In this document: positions 1 through 12,300 of the stretch, piece by piece
How the letters are laid out: each line of letters starts with the position of its first letter
How positions within the stretch are numbered: position 1 is the first letter of the stretch
Source: Astropecten irregularis
Lineage: Eukaryota > Echinodermata > Asteroidea > Paxillosida > Astropectinidae
DNA length: 64,000 nucleotides
Assembly (NCBI GenBank): GCA_963971285.1
Contig: OZ020254.1
Span: 2,666,001 to 2,730,000, forward strand
Direction of reading: 5' to 3'
Made by a program: the position numbers and the translations under genes
Notes under the pieces: generated by a model
Told to the model about the DNA's origin: nothing
The model's database searches: none
Seen by the model: the letters and a program-made list of their open reading frames with translations, nothing else

Positions 1-765
1 ATCCCCAGTAGAGCGACAAACCCACAATATTCATCCCCAGTAGAGCGACAAACCCACAAAACTCATCCCCAGTAGAGCGACAGACCCACAATATTCATCC
101 CCAGTAGAGCGACAAACCCACAATATTCATCCCCAGTAGAGCGACAAACCCACAATATTCATCCCCAGTAGAGCGACAAACCCACAAAATTCATCCCCAG
201 TAGAGCGACAGACCCACAAAATTCATCCCCAGTAGAGCGACAAACCCACAATATTCATCCCCAGTAGAGCAACAAACCCACAATATTCATCCCCAGTAGA
301 GCGACAGACCCACAATATTCATCCCCAGTAGAGCGACAAACCCACAATATTCATCCCCAGTAGAGCGACAAACCCACAATATTCATCCCCAGTAGAGCGA
401 CAAACCCACAATATTCATCCCCAGTAGAGCGACAAACCCACAATATTCATCCCCAGTAGAGCGACAAACCCACAAAACTCATCCCCAGTAGAGCGACAGA
501 CCCACAATATTCATCCCCAGTAGAGCGACAAACCCACAATATTCATCCCCAGTAGAGCGACAAACCCACAATATTCATCCCCAGTAGAGCGACAAACCCA
601 CAATATTCATCCCCAGTAGAGCGACAGACCCACAATATTCATCCCCAGTAGAGCGACAAACCCACAATATTCATCCCCAGTAGAGCCACAAACCCACAAT
701 ATTCATCCCCAGTAGAGCGACAAACCCACAAAATTCATCCCCAGTAGAGCGACAAACCCACAAAA
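1..765. repeat. 32-bp minisatellite array
   Basis: About 24 head-to-tail copies of a 32-bp unit containing CCCAGTAGAGCGACAAACC, starting at the window edge, so the true array is longer. Units differ at a few positions (for example ACAATATTC against ACAAAATTC or ACAAAACTC; CAAACC against CAGACC). There are no unique spacers. It stops about 130 bp before the PHD-finger exon; diverged copies reappear just after that exon. Confidence 0.97.
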
Positions 766-892
766 TGTGTGTCCTCCAATTGGTCAATGCGCAGTTTAAT
801 CGACAGGCCAATAGGATTCATTCTTTCATAATGCCCTAATTGGATGATTTCCAATTTGTAATGTCTTGAACTTTTTTCCATCCACTTTTCAG

Positions 893-1177
893 AATGCTTT
901 GGCTTTAACACGAGGCATAAATGAGCTGCACCATTTCAGAACTAGCGTTGCCATTGCGATGAGAGAGTACACCAAACAACAGCTGATCAGTGCCGCAGTA
1001 CAACCACCATCACAACGGAAGACTTGTGACATGCTGGAGTGTGTTCCAACAGATCCTGGCCAGATGTGGGTGTGCTGCGATGTATGTGGACGTTGGTTGC
1101 ATTTTATCTGTGTGAATCTTAATCAAACACCCAAGGCGGACTACATCTGCCCAATTTGCATGGCACAGTATGAGTGA
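893..1177 (+). CDS. terminal exon with C-terminal PHD finger (partial gene)
   Basis: An open frame follows a pyrimidine-rich acceptor (ccacttttcag, ending at 892) and runs to TGA at 1175-1177. The last 50 residues form a PHD-type zinc finger with the order C-x4-C, C-x2-C, H-x2-C, C-x2-C: CDMLEC, CCDVCGRW, LHFIC, YICPIC. PHD fingers usually read histone H3 tails, but they also occur at the C-terminus of some transposon proteins. The part before the finger (INELHHFRTSVAIAMREY) is not one I recognise. The upstream exons are outside the window or lie beyond the minisatellite. An in-frame ATG at 866 lies before the acceptor and is probably not used. Host gene and transposon-derived gene both remain possible; the finger itself is clear. 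Confidence 0.6.
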   Translation, partial: NALALTRGINELHHFRTSVAIAMREYTKQQLISAAVQPPSQRKTCDMLECVPTDPGQMWVCCDVCGRWLHFICVNLNQTPKADYICPICMAQYE

Positions 1178-1208
1178 CTCTACTATGAGGGATGAATAAT
1201 AGTCTTTC

Positions 1209-1312
1209 ATCGTTTCATCCCCAGTAGAGTGACAAAAAAGGCTAAATTTGTCCCCAGTAGAATGACAAACCAAGTATTCATCCCCAGTATTAGACGAACC
1301 GACAAAAAGGGG
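1209..1312. repeat. diverged 32-bp minisatellite copies downstream of PHD exon
   Basis: Three degenerate units (CATCCCCAGTAGAGTGAC, GTCCCCAGTAGAATGAC, CATCCCCAGTATTAGAC) begin about 30 bp after the PHD stop codon, in the same orientation as the array at 1-765. The PHD exon is therefore embedded in the array. Confidence 0.8.
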
Positions 1313-2950
1313 GCTCTTTCACAATTGTCTTCATTCCTGATTACTTTTGTTAACCACTTTCTGCAACAGCATAAAAATGAAAATTTCTGGAGTAATTGCT
1401 TGTACATGAAGTTTGAACACTTTCAAGGTTGAATCTTCCTTGGTGTGTTTATTCCCATTCCCAACTCTGTTTGTTATTTTAAGTGGGTAGGAATTGAAAT
1501 TATCAGTACACAGACAAGGGGAGGGGGGGGGGGGGGGTTCTGCCTTGCAATTTTGAAGTGGCATCCATTTCCTTTTGTTCTTGGACTTGGCAACTGCTAA
1601 TTAGGTAATTTGGTATATTACAAATTATTAGTTGCAATGGGAACTCAACATTGGGGGGGGGGGATATATATGGTGCTTTTATTGGAACATTCAGATGGGG
1701 TAATTAAATGTTGGGTAAATTGATTTAAACTGTACTGTACTAGGTCTAATGGCCATGTTTTACCAAAATTGTAATATAGGTTATTTCGTTTATACAGTGC
1801 CATATGCGGGTTGATGTAATTATGGTTCTATGGTCTGTGTTTATTTACATTTTTAAATCATATAATTATTATTGTTATATTATATTATTTCTTTTGTTCC
1901 GCACTGGAGTTCAACACTCCGTTTATTCACACTCTTTTTCATTCTTACTTTCACTCTGTACATTTTAAGGCCAGTGTGCATCAAATTAAAATTTACACTT
2001 CAAACATTGGCAAATAAAGTATTCGAATACATGTAGGATTACTACAAAGCTAAAATACCACACCACTTGCCTCAACGAAATAAATTGAATTACTTTTCCA
2101 TAGAAAGTTTTTAACTTATCATCGCTCAGTCTTGATTTGTCAGTAAGTAAACATCTACGCAAACTTCGTTTGAACTGAGTGATCAAAATCTTGAGCACAT
2201 TCATTTTTATTATTTATTAAATTATTTTTTTCACTCATTACAATCACTTTATATACATTACAAAGGGTGCATCAAATTAATTAACTTGTTATCTATGTAT
2301 CTATGTTGCCATATATATTTGTTTATTTATTTATTCATCAACTTTTATATTTTTTTTATTAATTTTCTTTTATTACTTATTTATTGTCTTTACCACTTAC
2401 TCTTTGCCATGCCTTGTTTTTCGTCAGCATCCTGTAACGATTACTTTCTTTTACTCTGTATACAAATGTATATTATTTTCTCACAAGGGGTGCGTTCGTT
2501 TAGTCCAAATGAGTTCGAGTCCATATCAGTATCATCATATCACCCTCTTGTTTGGTGCAGTGTACACAACCATTCCTATGTCAGGGCTGCCCCAAGGGAT
2601 TTAATCTTGGGATTCATTGTTATTTAGTATGGACGCAATTGTCTAGCAATAAATGAGTTGGCAGTTGATACACCAAACTTTTTTCTGTTTCCTTGTTCAT
2701 TATATTGTATAATTGTCCATAATAATACAACTTGATCAATGCAAACTAAATAATTGCTTCTTCTGTCACGATATGTATACATGTATATTCCGTATCAATA
2801 TATAATTTCTTTCACGTGCTTGAATAAAAGAAACTGGTAGACGGCTCAAAACAAGCTCTTTACATGTAATACTTTGACAGTTCACTACTGTACTGTACAG
2901 TAATTGTGACTAGGGATTTGCATGATAATTATATATAGCACATAGAGCGT
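1313..2950. other. AT-rich intergenic stretch
   Basis: No coding exon is recognisable. It holds a poly-G run near 1523-1537, a second near 1652-1662 and long AT-rich tracts. The open frames across it have no family resemblance. Confidence 0.6.
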
Positions 2951-2954
2951 GCCA

Positions 2955-3324
2955 TAGAAAGCGCGCGCCAGCGATCACGTCCCGGAAGTTAATATATTAA
3001 AATATACAATGACGTATGTATGCATTATTCAATGTCACGCTACGTGTTCACCTTTTCCCTCTACCGTACAGGTCAGCTGTCTACTGCACAGTGAAATAGC
3101 ATTCAGTCAAATTAAAAATGGCGAAGGAACCAAGAAGGTTGTGACTCACGTCCTGATTTTTCATGTTTTATTTCTGTCCATCCCAGTGCTGCTAGACATC
3201 TCCTCTGAACACTCTGACCCGAGTTTATCCCCCCAGTCCTCGAAGAGGTCTGTGTTTTTTTAATTTTTTTTTATTTAGGGGATTTTAGGCCCCAAAATAG
3301 GGCCACTAAAAAGGCAGTATCATC
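2955..3324 (+). promoter_or_regulatory. candidate promoter / 5' UTR of CK1-alpha copy A
   Basis: A locally GC-rich patch (AAGCGCGCGCC near 2959) and an ETS-type word CCGGAAGT at 2982-2989 lie about 340 bp before the start codon in otherwise AT-rich DNA. No TATA box stands out and the transcription start cannot be read. Assignment rests on position and composition only. Confidence 0.3.
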
Positions 3325-6300
3325 ATGACGACGAGTGCGAAATCCAGCTCCGAATTTATGGTCGGTGGCAAGTTTAAGCTTGTGAGGAAAATCGGCAGTG
3401 GGTCGTTCGGCGATATTTATTTGGGAATCAACATCACAAATGGAGAGGTAATGTATAACTAAGTTGAAAAATCGTGTTTCTTTGTAGGCCTACCTTCTAA
3501 AATATGAAAGAATGATTGTCGACTTAACCCATGGAGGTAGGCCTACCTCCATGTAAAACTTAAATGATTTGTTGAGCAGGAATGTGTTCTTTTTTTCAGT
3601 TGTTGTAGCCTAAATTAAAATATATTGTTGTTTCCTTTCCCTGATTTTATTTTATTGGGTAGGCCCTATTGTGATAAGAAGGGATCCCCAAACACATTGA
3701 TTATTTTAGCCCTTAAATACCTACTCCTCAAAAATGATACTTTTGACGGGGATTGTGGGTTGACGGGTCCTAAAACTATAAAGGAAAGGAAACTACTTTT
3801 TGAAAAGTAACTTACCTACTAGCTGCAGTAACTGTAGCCCAATACATATACTTTGTTGGTCTCCTCCTCTATATTACCAAGGTTACATTTTTGGAAAGAG
3901 GGCAGGGCTTTGATTTTTGAGGGAAATTATGGGGTAAAAACGGTAACCAAGATTGTAACATTTCGCCGCCGCACGGACGGCTGCAGACGAGAATAGTCTG
4001 GTTTCCACTCTGACATTTTGAGGACTCTTGATCTGTTGGGTCTGGGCACTAGACTAACCAGACCAGACGGTCTGTTTTAAATTTCTTCAATCTAGGCTTT
4101 TAACCCTAACCCTCAGAATCCTGGCTGGGTCCTTAGTTAAAAGCATACATTGAAGACATTTGTGCAACATTTTGGTGTAAAAATGCAATGCTTCTTGCAA
4201 ACTTGAAAACAGCCCGTCTAATTGCGCGAGGCCATTTTGTCTGGTCTGGCTAGTCTAGTGCCCAGACTCAACAGATCAAGAGTCTTCAAAATGTCAGAAG
4301 GCCAATTCCCATGTCACTTGACAAATCTCGGGGGTGGAAACCAGACTATTCTCGTCCGTGCGGCCGTGAAGTGTTCCATCTTCGTTACTGTCTTTACCCC
4401 ATAATTTCCCTCAAAAATCAAAGCCCTGCCCTCTTTCCACAAAATTAACCTTGTTAATATTAATAATGTAGAAGAGGACACCACCAAGGTATATTTAGGT
4501 AAGTAACTTTTCAAAAAGAAATTTTCCTTTCCTTTATAGTGTTGGGACCCGTCTTATCACAATCCCCATTTTATTTTTATTCAGTATTTTTGTTCAGTTA
4601 GTTATTAAGGCCTTAATTTTGAGTAGTGCTAATTACTAATTGTATACAATAGGCATAATAACTTTGTATAGGCCTAGATCAGCGCGGACATCAGGCATGC
4701 AACTTTTCCTCGGATCAGCTGATTTCCTCTTTTTTCATTTCACTCTTATGCCATTGAAAAGTGACAAACACTGTACAAAATCAATGCATGATGGTTACAA
4801 TTTTTGAGAAACTGGAAACCGGCTACCATTCAGTGCATGTCTAAAGCATGCTACGGGTACCAGTTTCTCAAACTTGTTGTGCATTGCTATGCAATTATAT
4901 GCATTTAAACATGGCAGCCTGCACTGTGCTCATGAATAGGAGGTCTCTGTGCCCATTTTTTTGGGGAAAATGATCTTTTCTTCAAAAAATGTGAGTAAAC
5001 CTTGTCATTATTGGAATCTCCAATTCTCCCTTTGTCCATAGCTGGCCGCATAAGACATTTTAGGATCGTTTTGGAGGTGAAATCACAGGATTTTGACTCG
5101 GGGTAGAGGCTAAAAGGAGCTCTTGCCACTAAAATGCAAACACGGTACTTGGACCCTACTATCGCCAGACCATGTCCAAATGTTAAAAAAGGCGATTTTT
5201 AGGGTTCAAGTTACTCGGACTAGGGATCTCGCAACGATACAACAATGCATATGTGTTCGATGTCGAAAAAAAGATCACGCTAAATCTTGCTTGGCCTGTC
5301 AATGGCATGTTGGTAGAAATAGCGGATAATATCATTCTGTAACTTATTAAAAATCTGCTAACTAAAGGCAGGCTGGTGTTTTGATAGGATCTGTTCATGA
5401 TCTGTAATTGTTTAGCACGCATGCAGCGTCCCGATAGCTACCAGCAGCCATTACGCAACGTACTTTCATATTTTTATTTTCTTATGTTTTACATTGAATT
5501 GCGATTTTTCGAATATTCAAATATTCGATCAATTTTTTTCTCGATTTCCAAATACTAAATTATTCGTAAATGGACAGCCCTAACCCCCCGCCAAAATTTA
5601 AAAAGGGTGTTCGGTAATCAGTGCCCCAGTTACTGGGTCTATCCTGCCACTGCGCACTCACGCACGAGAAGTTCACCTCGTAGTTTCACAAGGCATCGCT
5701 GAAGACTTTGCACCTGCAGCGAGAGAATTTGCCATGTCTCCCTGCCACATGTCCAACCTTGACATGGACGCCGCGCCGGTCTTCGTGTATGTACCGTACC
5801 AGTACATAAATGTATTGCAATTTTGCATGCCTGCAAATCTGGAACTTGGAAGTGCTAGCTTTGTATGTTTTGCCATTTAGTTTCAAACATTACTTTAATA
5901 GGGTTAAAGCAATGTTCTTTTTCGAATGTTGCTTTCACTCAGAAAATGAGTCACAATTTCACCCATTTTTGTAGCGAGTCAGCAGTTCAGTGTGTGTTTG
6001 CCGTTAACTTTCCATTGCGTGCGTATTGTTCTTTGTGTCGCCGACTCCCTTCATACATGTAACTTCCCTAAAAAACTCATTCCCTGCCAAGTCTCTGAAG
6101 TCCGAACCAGCTTGCTGACATCAAAACGGATGTATACCAAATAGATAGTTCACATGAGTTTGGTAACGCTAGTAACAGACAAGTGTACTGGTACTTCTCG
6201 TTTCTTATAGGGTCAGAATGCTACCAATACCAAATAAAAAGTGACATTTACAAGTAGGCCATACTCAGTGGTGTTTATTTTTGTTCTGAGTCCAAAATAT

Positions 6301-9300
6301 TTAAACTTGAAAAACTGAAGCTGATATTTTACTACTAATTAGAATTTATGAAAATGACATTGTAGTGAATTTTTTTTTTTTTTTTTGAGAAGTTAAAGCA
6401 TTGTAATATCACAGATTATTACTACTTTGTTTGTAACTTCAGTCCTCGCAAATCTTCACAGGTTTTTACAGGAATTAATGTGATCAATGGAAGATACATA
6501 TTTAAGTAATAAGAGTACATGTAAACAGGTAAATGACAGGTTAACAACAAAATGGCAAAATGCCAACAGGTTTTGAATAAAGGAAAAAATACAGATCTTT
6601 GAATAAAATCTTTCCCATAGGCATAGGCCTACCGATATAAGTGGAAATCATGCAAGTAAAGAAGTATGAATTAAATGTATTGTCACTTGAAACTGAAAGG
6701 AACACACAGATAGTAATAATCAAATATCATGATATTAACATTTCCTAACCACACATTTTTATTCAATAACAATTTCATTTCAATTCTCTCTTCTCTTTTT
6801 GGAAATGCTCACATGCATACAGCAAAACCTGAACATCATATTTCAAAGTCATCAGTCATTAAAAATAAAAGCTTTCTAATTCTAAAAAGCACACAGTACC
6901 AATAGAAAAGGGAGAAATGACATCAAGCCACGACAGAGACCACTGAGGCCATGGCCCTCATTGCCCTGGTTCTTGGCCTTGGTGCCCCTTCAAATAATTC
7001 AGACATTATGATTTTCCAATGGAAGTGCCCCTTGCAATAGAAAATTTGCCTTGCCCTCCCCAAACCTTATTTCCAGCCCTGTGACATGTTTAAGAAGCGC
7101 GTCACCCATTAGTGTAGAGCCTTCTTGAAGAAAGTACGATACCTCTATTACATTGTATTCTTTCTCTGGTGCACATAATTATATTCACTACCATTTATTA
7201 GCCCATTTTGTACTTTTTTTCTTGCAGGAGATTGCTGTGAAACTAGAAGCAGTCAAAGCAAGGCATCCACAACTTCTGTATGAAAGCAAGCTGTACAAAA
7301 TACTACAAGGAGGAACTGGTATCCCTCATCTAAGGTAATCAATTTATGCATGGCTAGAGTACAGGAAAAAGACTGGTTCCCTATGGTAGAATCCCTTATT
7401 GCTTGATTGCCCCTCAACCCTACCGTTTATCATCAGCACTCAACTTCAGCCTTACAGCACACCCCAAAACCCTACTTATCAATGTTACTGTCATGAAAGA
7501 ATGTCAGACAAGTCCGACCACAAGTCTGTCTCTAGATAGGATAGGGCCACCATTTATCTTACACTGGCATCGGCTGGGATGGATTTGACTTGTCTCGGAG
7601 TCCAGTTGTCTTTGTAGTCGAGCTGTCTCGAGTCGAGTTGTCTTTGCGGTCGAGCTGTCTCGGAGTCTAGTTGTCTTTGCGTTTGAGCTGTCTCGGAGTC
7701 GAGTTGTCTTTGCAGTCAAGCTGTCTCGGAGTCCAGTTGTCTTTGCGGTCGAGCTGTCTCGGAGTCCAGTTGTCTTTGCGGTCTCAGAGTCGAGTTGTCT
7801 TTGCTGTTGAGCTGTCTTGGAATCGAGCTGTCTTTGCAGTTGAGCTGTCTTGGAGTCGAGTTATCTTTGCGGTCGAGCTGTCTCGGAGCCCAGTTGTCTT
7901 TGCGGTCGAGCTGTCTCGGAGTCGAGTTGTCTTTGCTGTTGAACTGTCTCGGAGTCGAGTTGTCTTTGCGGTCAAGCTGTCTCGGAGTCTAGTTGTCTTT
8001 GCGGTCGAGCTGTCTCGGAGTCCAGTTGTCTTTGCTGTTGAGCTATCTCGGAGTCAAGTTGTCTTTGTGGTCAAGCTGTCTCGGAGTCTAGTCATCTTTG
8101 CAGTTGAGCTGTCTCTGAGTTGAGTTGTTTTTGCGGTCAAGCTGTCTCAGAGTCAAGTTGTCATTGCGGTTGAGCTGTCTCGGAATCGAGCTGTCTTTGC
8201 AGTTGAGCTGTCTCGAAGTCCAGTTGTCTTTGCGGTCGAGCTGTCTCAGAATCGATCGTCTTTGCGGTCGAGCTGTCTCGGAATCGAGCTGTCTATGCGG
8301 TTGAGCTGTCTCGGAGTCCAGTTGTCTTTGCAGTTGAGCTGTCTCGGGATCCAGTTGTCTTTGCGGTCGAGCTGTCTCAGAATCGAGGTTTCTTTGCAGT
8401 CGAGCTGTCTCGGAGTCCAGTTGTCTATGCAGTTGAGCTGTCTCGGAGTCCAGTTGTCTTTGCGGTCGAGCTGTCTCAGAGTCGAGTTGTCTTTGCGGTC
8501 GAGCTGTCTCGGAGTCGAGTTGTCTTTGCTGTTGAGCTGTCTCGGAGTCGAGCTGTCTTTGCGGTCAAGCTGTCTCGGAGCCCAGTTGTCTTTGCTGTTG
8601 AGCTGTCTCGGAGTCGAGCTGTCTTTGCGGTCAAGCTGTCTCGGAGTCCAGTTGTCTTTGCTGTTGAGCTGTCTCGGAGTCGAGCTGTCTTTGCGGTCAA
8701 GCTGCCTCGGAGTCCAGTTGTCTTTGCGGTCGGGCTGTCTCAGAGTCCAGTTGTCTTTGCTGTTGAGCTGTCTCAGAGTCCAGTTGTCTTTGCTGTTGAG
8801 CTGTCTCGGAGTCGAGCTGTCTCGGAGTCTAGTTGTCTTTGCGGTCAGGCTGTCTCGGAGTCCAGAATTGTCCTGCAGTCGACTTGTCTCTGCCCCTCAA
8901 CTATTAAGAACTCCTATAATTCAGGATTTGAAAGTTGATACTGTATTATCAGGATTCTATTCCACTGTGCTGTTGTTCGGATTAACATGTACTATATGGG
9001 GATTTGAGCGTTGCATGCAAGGTACAGGTACCTGCAGAATCATTGAATAGATTTAAATGTACAGTACGTATCACTTTGTGATATTGGCTGAATTTTGATT
9101 GACTTACAGTCACAAGTGAATTAAGTAGTTTTATGGACTTAACTTTGACACATTGTACCGGTATTCCAACTGCATAAATTGTCTGGTATACTACAGTTAC
9201 AGTTCAAAGTCATGAAGCATCATGTACAGTACTTTACATACATGTAATAAGTAAGTTTGGAGATAAAGGAAATAAATGTACATGTAGTACAATTTGGCTT

Positions 9301-12300
9301 TTCATGTAAGATTCTTGTAGGATTTTGTCCCATCATCCTGTCTATTATTCACTGCTAAGTGGATGCTTTTAAACTAAAAATAGAAAACACTCAAAACAAT
9401 AAAAGAGAGAAAAAGGCAGGCTCTGTATTAATCTGCAAAACTGCTCCGAGGCATCTATGAAATATCAGGTCAAGAACTCTGTTCTGTAAAAGGTTGAACC
9501 ACAAAGCAATTTTCTTTGGGGAGAAGGGTTCACTTCTGCGAGAGCCGAGAGGTTGAAATTTTCTACTGGGACATTTGAAAAAGGTATTGACCCAAGAGTA
9601 ACTGACACATTGGCCTCAGTCAAACCCCCCCCCCCCCCCCCCTCCGCACTGGCGAAGCTCCAACCAGTGGCTAATTTTACAGAGCTGCTTAGCACACAAA
9701 ATTGCTTCAAAGCACAAAAATAGCTTACCCAATAAAACAAACCACCATTGAAAAATCCATTTGATATTCATGGTCAGCGAATAACAGCCAAAGAACAATT
9801 TTGCAAGTGATACACAACACACTCAAATTTGGTTGTTAATTCTGTTTTTACTTAGACAGAAATGTCATGCTTAGCAAATTTTTGTGCTAAGCAGCTCCAT
9901 GAAATTGGCCCCAGTAATGTCTACTGGCAAGCGTGATAGTGCTCTGATATAGGCCTACACACAAACAAACTGGCAGAACGTGTACATGTTTGTATGTAAT
10001 TGGCATGTATACAATAAAAACAATCGCATACCGTGTTTTGAAGAGAGTAAAAATATTAAATCATACACATCTCCAAGTCATAGTCATTGGCTCGTTGCCA
10101 AACCTTTAATTATTCGCTGACCTGAGAGTCAGATTAAGCTGATGAAATTTGTAAAAACAAGGCAGCTTGCGATAAAAATCTTCAACTACACTACTGTGCA
10201 GCATGTACACATGTATACATGTACAACGTGTACTTGATCCACCTGTACAGAATTTAGGATAATAAATTATGTCTATAAGAAAAAGAAAAACTGGTAAAGT
10301 GGTATTGCTATATATATTCACGTATGAAGTATTCAACTATTTCCCTATGAAATCTGTGCATGATACAGCTAGCTATTGGTGAAATTTGTTGCTTGCATTA
10401 GCAACGTAAAGGTCTGCTTTGAACAGTCTTTGAGTTGTACATACACAGTTTGTATAATAATGAACTAATAATTTCTTGATAGTCATAGTTTTTTATTGCT
10501 TATTGGTGACAAATTGATCAATTCCCCATAGGAATGACTGATTCAGTTGATGTACTGTATACATATGTACACATGTATGCTTTCAACTGCTTCTACAGTG
10601 TACATGTAAAATGCCTTTATAATAATAATAATAATCATTAATAATAAAGCACTTATGATCTGAAAAAACATTCAAAGGCGCCGGTCTAAGGTGGAAAACG
10701 AACAACTCAGTTGTGTGTTCACGATGAAAAAGCCATTGAGAAAAAGAATGTTTTAAGATACAGTGTACATGCATCAGCTTATACACACATGTTTTAAACA
10801 GCTGTTGATTTATTAATTGCGTTCAAACTTCCATGTACATGTAGAATTGAATTTGAAACCTTGAAGTTGCCAGGTTCAATGGGTGTGGTCACTGGGTGTG
10901 GTGTTATGACCATCCCTAACAATATTATTGGTTTAGGACATTGTGCTACCTACATGTATGTGTACACTGTATCATACATGCTTTGTACACACTATTTTTC
11001 TAATCAAATTAATCTATTTTTGTACTTGTAAGTATACTGTACATTGTATAAATTGCATCTGTTGTACATATGTACATGTACATGCAGGCCCTATACATTG
11101 TACATGTACAGTGTACATGCACGTACATGTATGTATTCCCAAATGATTTATGCATAAAATAGTTTACATACATACATGTACGTAAGTTGTAACAAGAGTC
11201 ACACACATTGCAATTAAAACGCAATACTGAACAGCCTTCCGATATCCCTACATATATACATGTAGCATACACATCTAGACCTACAAAAAAAATGTACATG
11301 TATGCATGTCTACACAGTGTGGACATGTACATGTAAATACATGTACAGATTGTTTTGGTGCACGTCCTTTGTTGTACTGTACATGTATAGTATTGTAAAT
11401 TATACAATAATATATTGTTGTGCATTTTTTCTATGTTTTATTTTTGGTTTATAAATTGTGTGTTAGAAGTACAAATTACATGTAGTGCACTAGTTGTAAC
11501 ATTTGTGTGTAGCATTGTTGATTACAATAAGTTTGGCTGTAAAGCAATTAAACTTGCTGTAAACTGTATAGCAACACAACATCTCATGTGTACACAACAT
11601 AGAATACATTGTAGATCTGTTGTGTTACACAACTTGTGTACACACATGGGTACATGTACTGTGTAGTGAACAATGTAGACAGGTGTGTCTTCTATTGTGT
11701 ATTAGTCATTGTTGGTACAAAAACAAATTTAGATGAATGTACAGTACATGTACATGTACATGTAGCATACAGTATAATCTTTCAGATCATATGTGAAGCT
11801 CAGTCCTGCCTGTGTGGTATAATGTGGGCCTACTGTGTAATGTACATGTGTATGCCATTGCCAACATTTTCGACAGTCCAGCTTTATATCAGAGAGAAAT
11901 ATTTTGTGTACATGGCAGTGCCTCACTGCCTTATGCTGCATTCCCACACTATTTAACCAAGGGAAGGGGACCGTACGAGTCATAGGTTTCCTGGTATCAT
12001 TACAGTATGCACAATTCCTCTGCATATTCTGCATTTTGTGTGGCCCACTGTGCCTGATCTAATCTGTCTTTTTTTTCTTTTCTTCCTGTTTTTTTTCCGT
12101 GGGAAGCAAACAATTTGATAGGTTTTCTCGGCCCGGTGCAAATCCTTTTCCTCGTAGAAAATTGAGAGCTGACTCACTGCCATTTACATGTTCATGTACA
12201 GTGTAGACCTACACGTATTGTGAAGCCAATATTGAGACAGTGTGGGTTGTCTGTGTCTGGCTAGTGTGTGGTAGAGGTGGGTGATGACACATACAGTATG

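Noticed and set aside
1-765. Regular repeats that could suggest a CRISPR array
   Set aside because: The 32-bp units are directly head to tail with no unique spacers, and the context is eukaryotic.
7671-9050. Long open frames of 150 and 262 aa reading [12 protein letters not shown]-type repeats
   Set aside because: They are translations of the 33-bp minisatellite, open on both strands because the unit length is divisible by three; no splice or family support.
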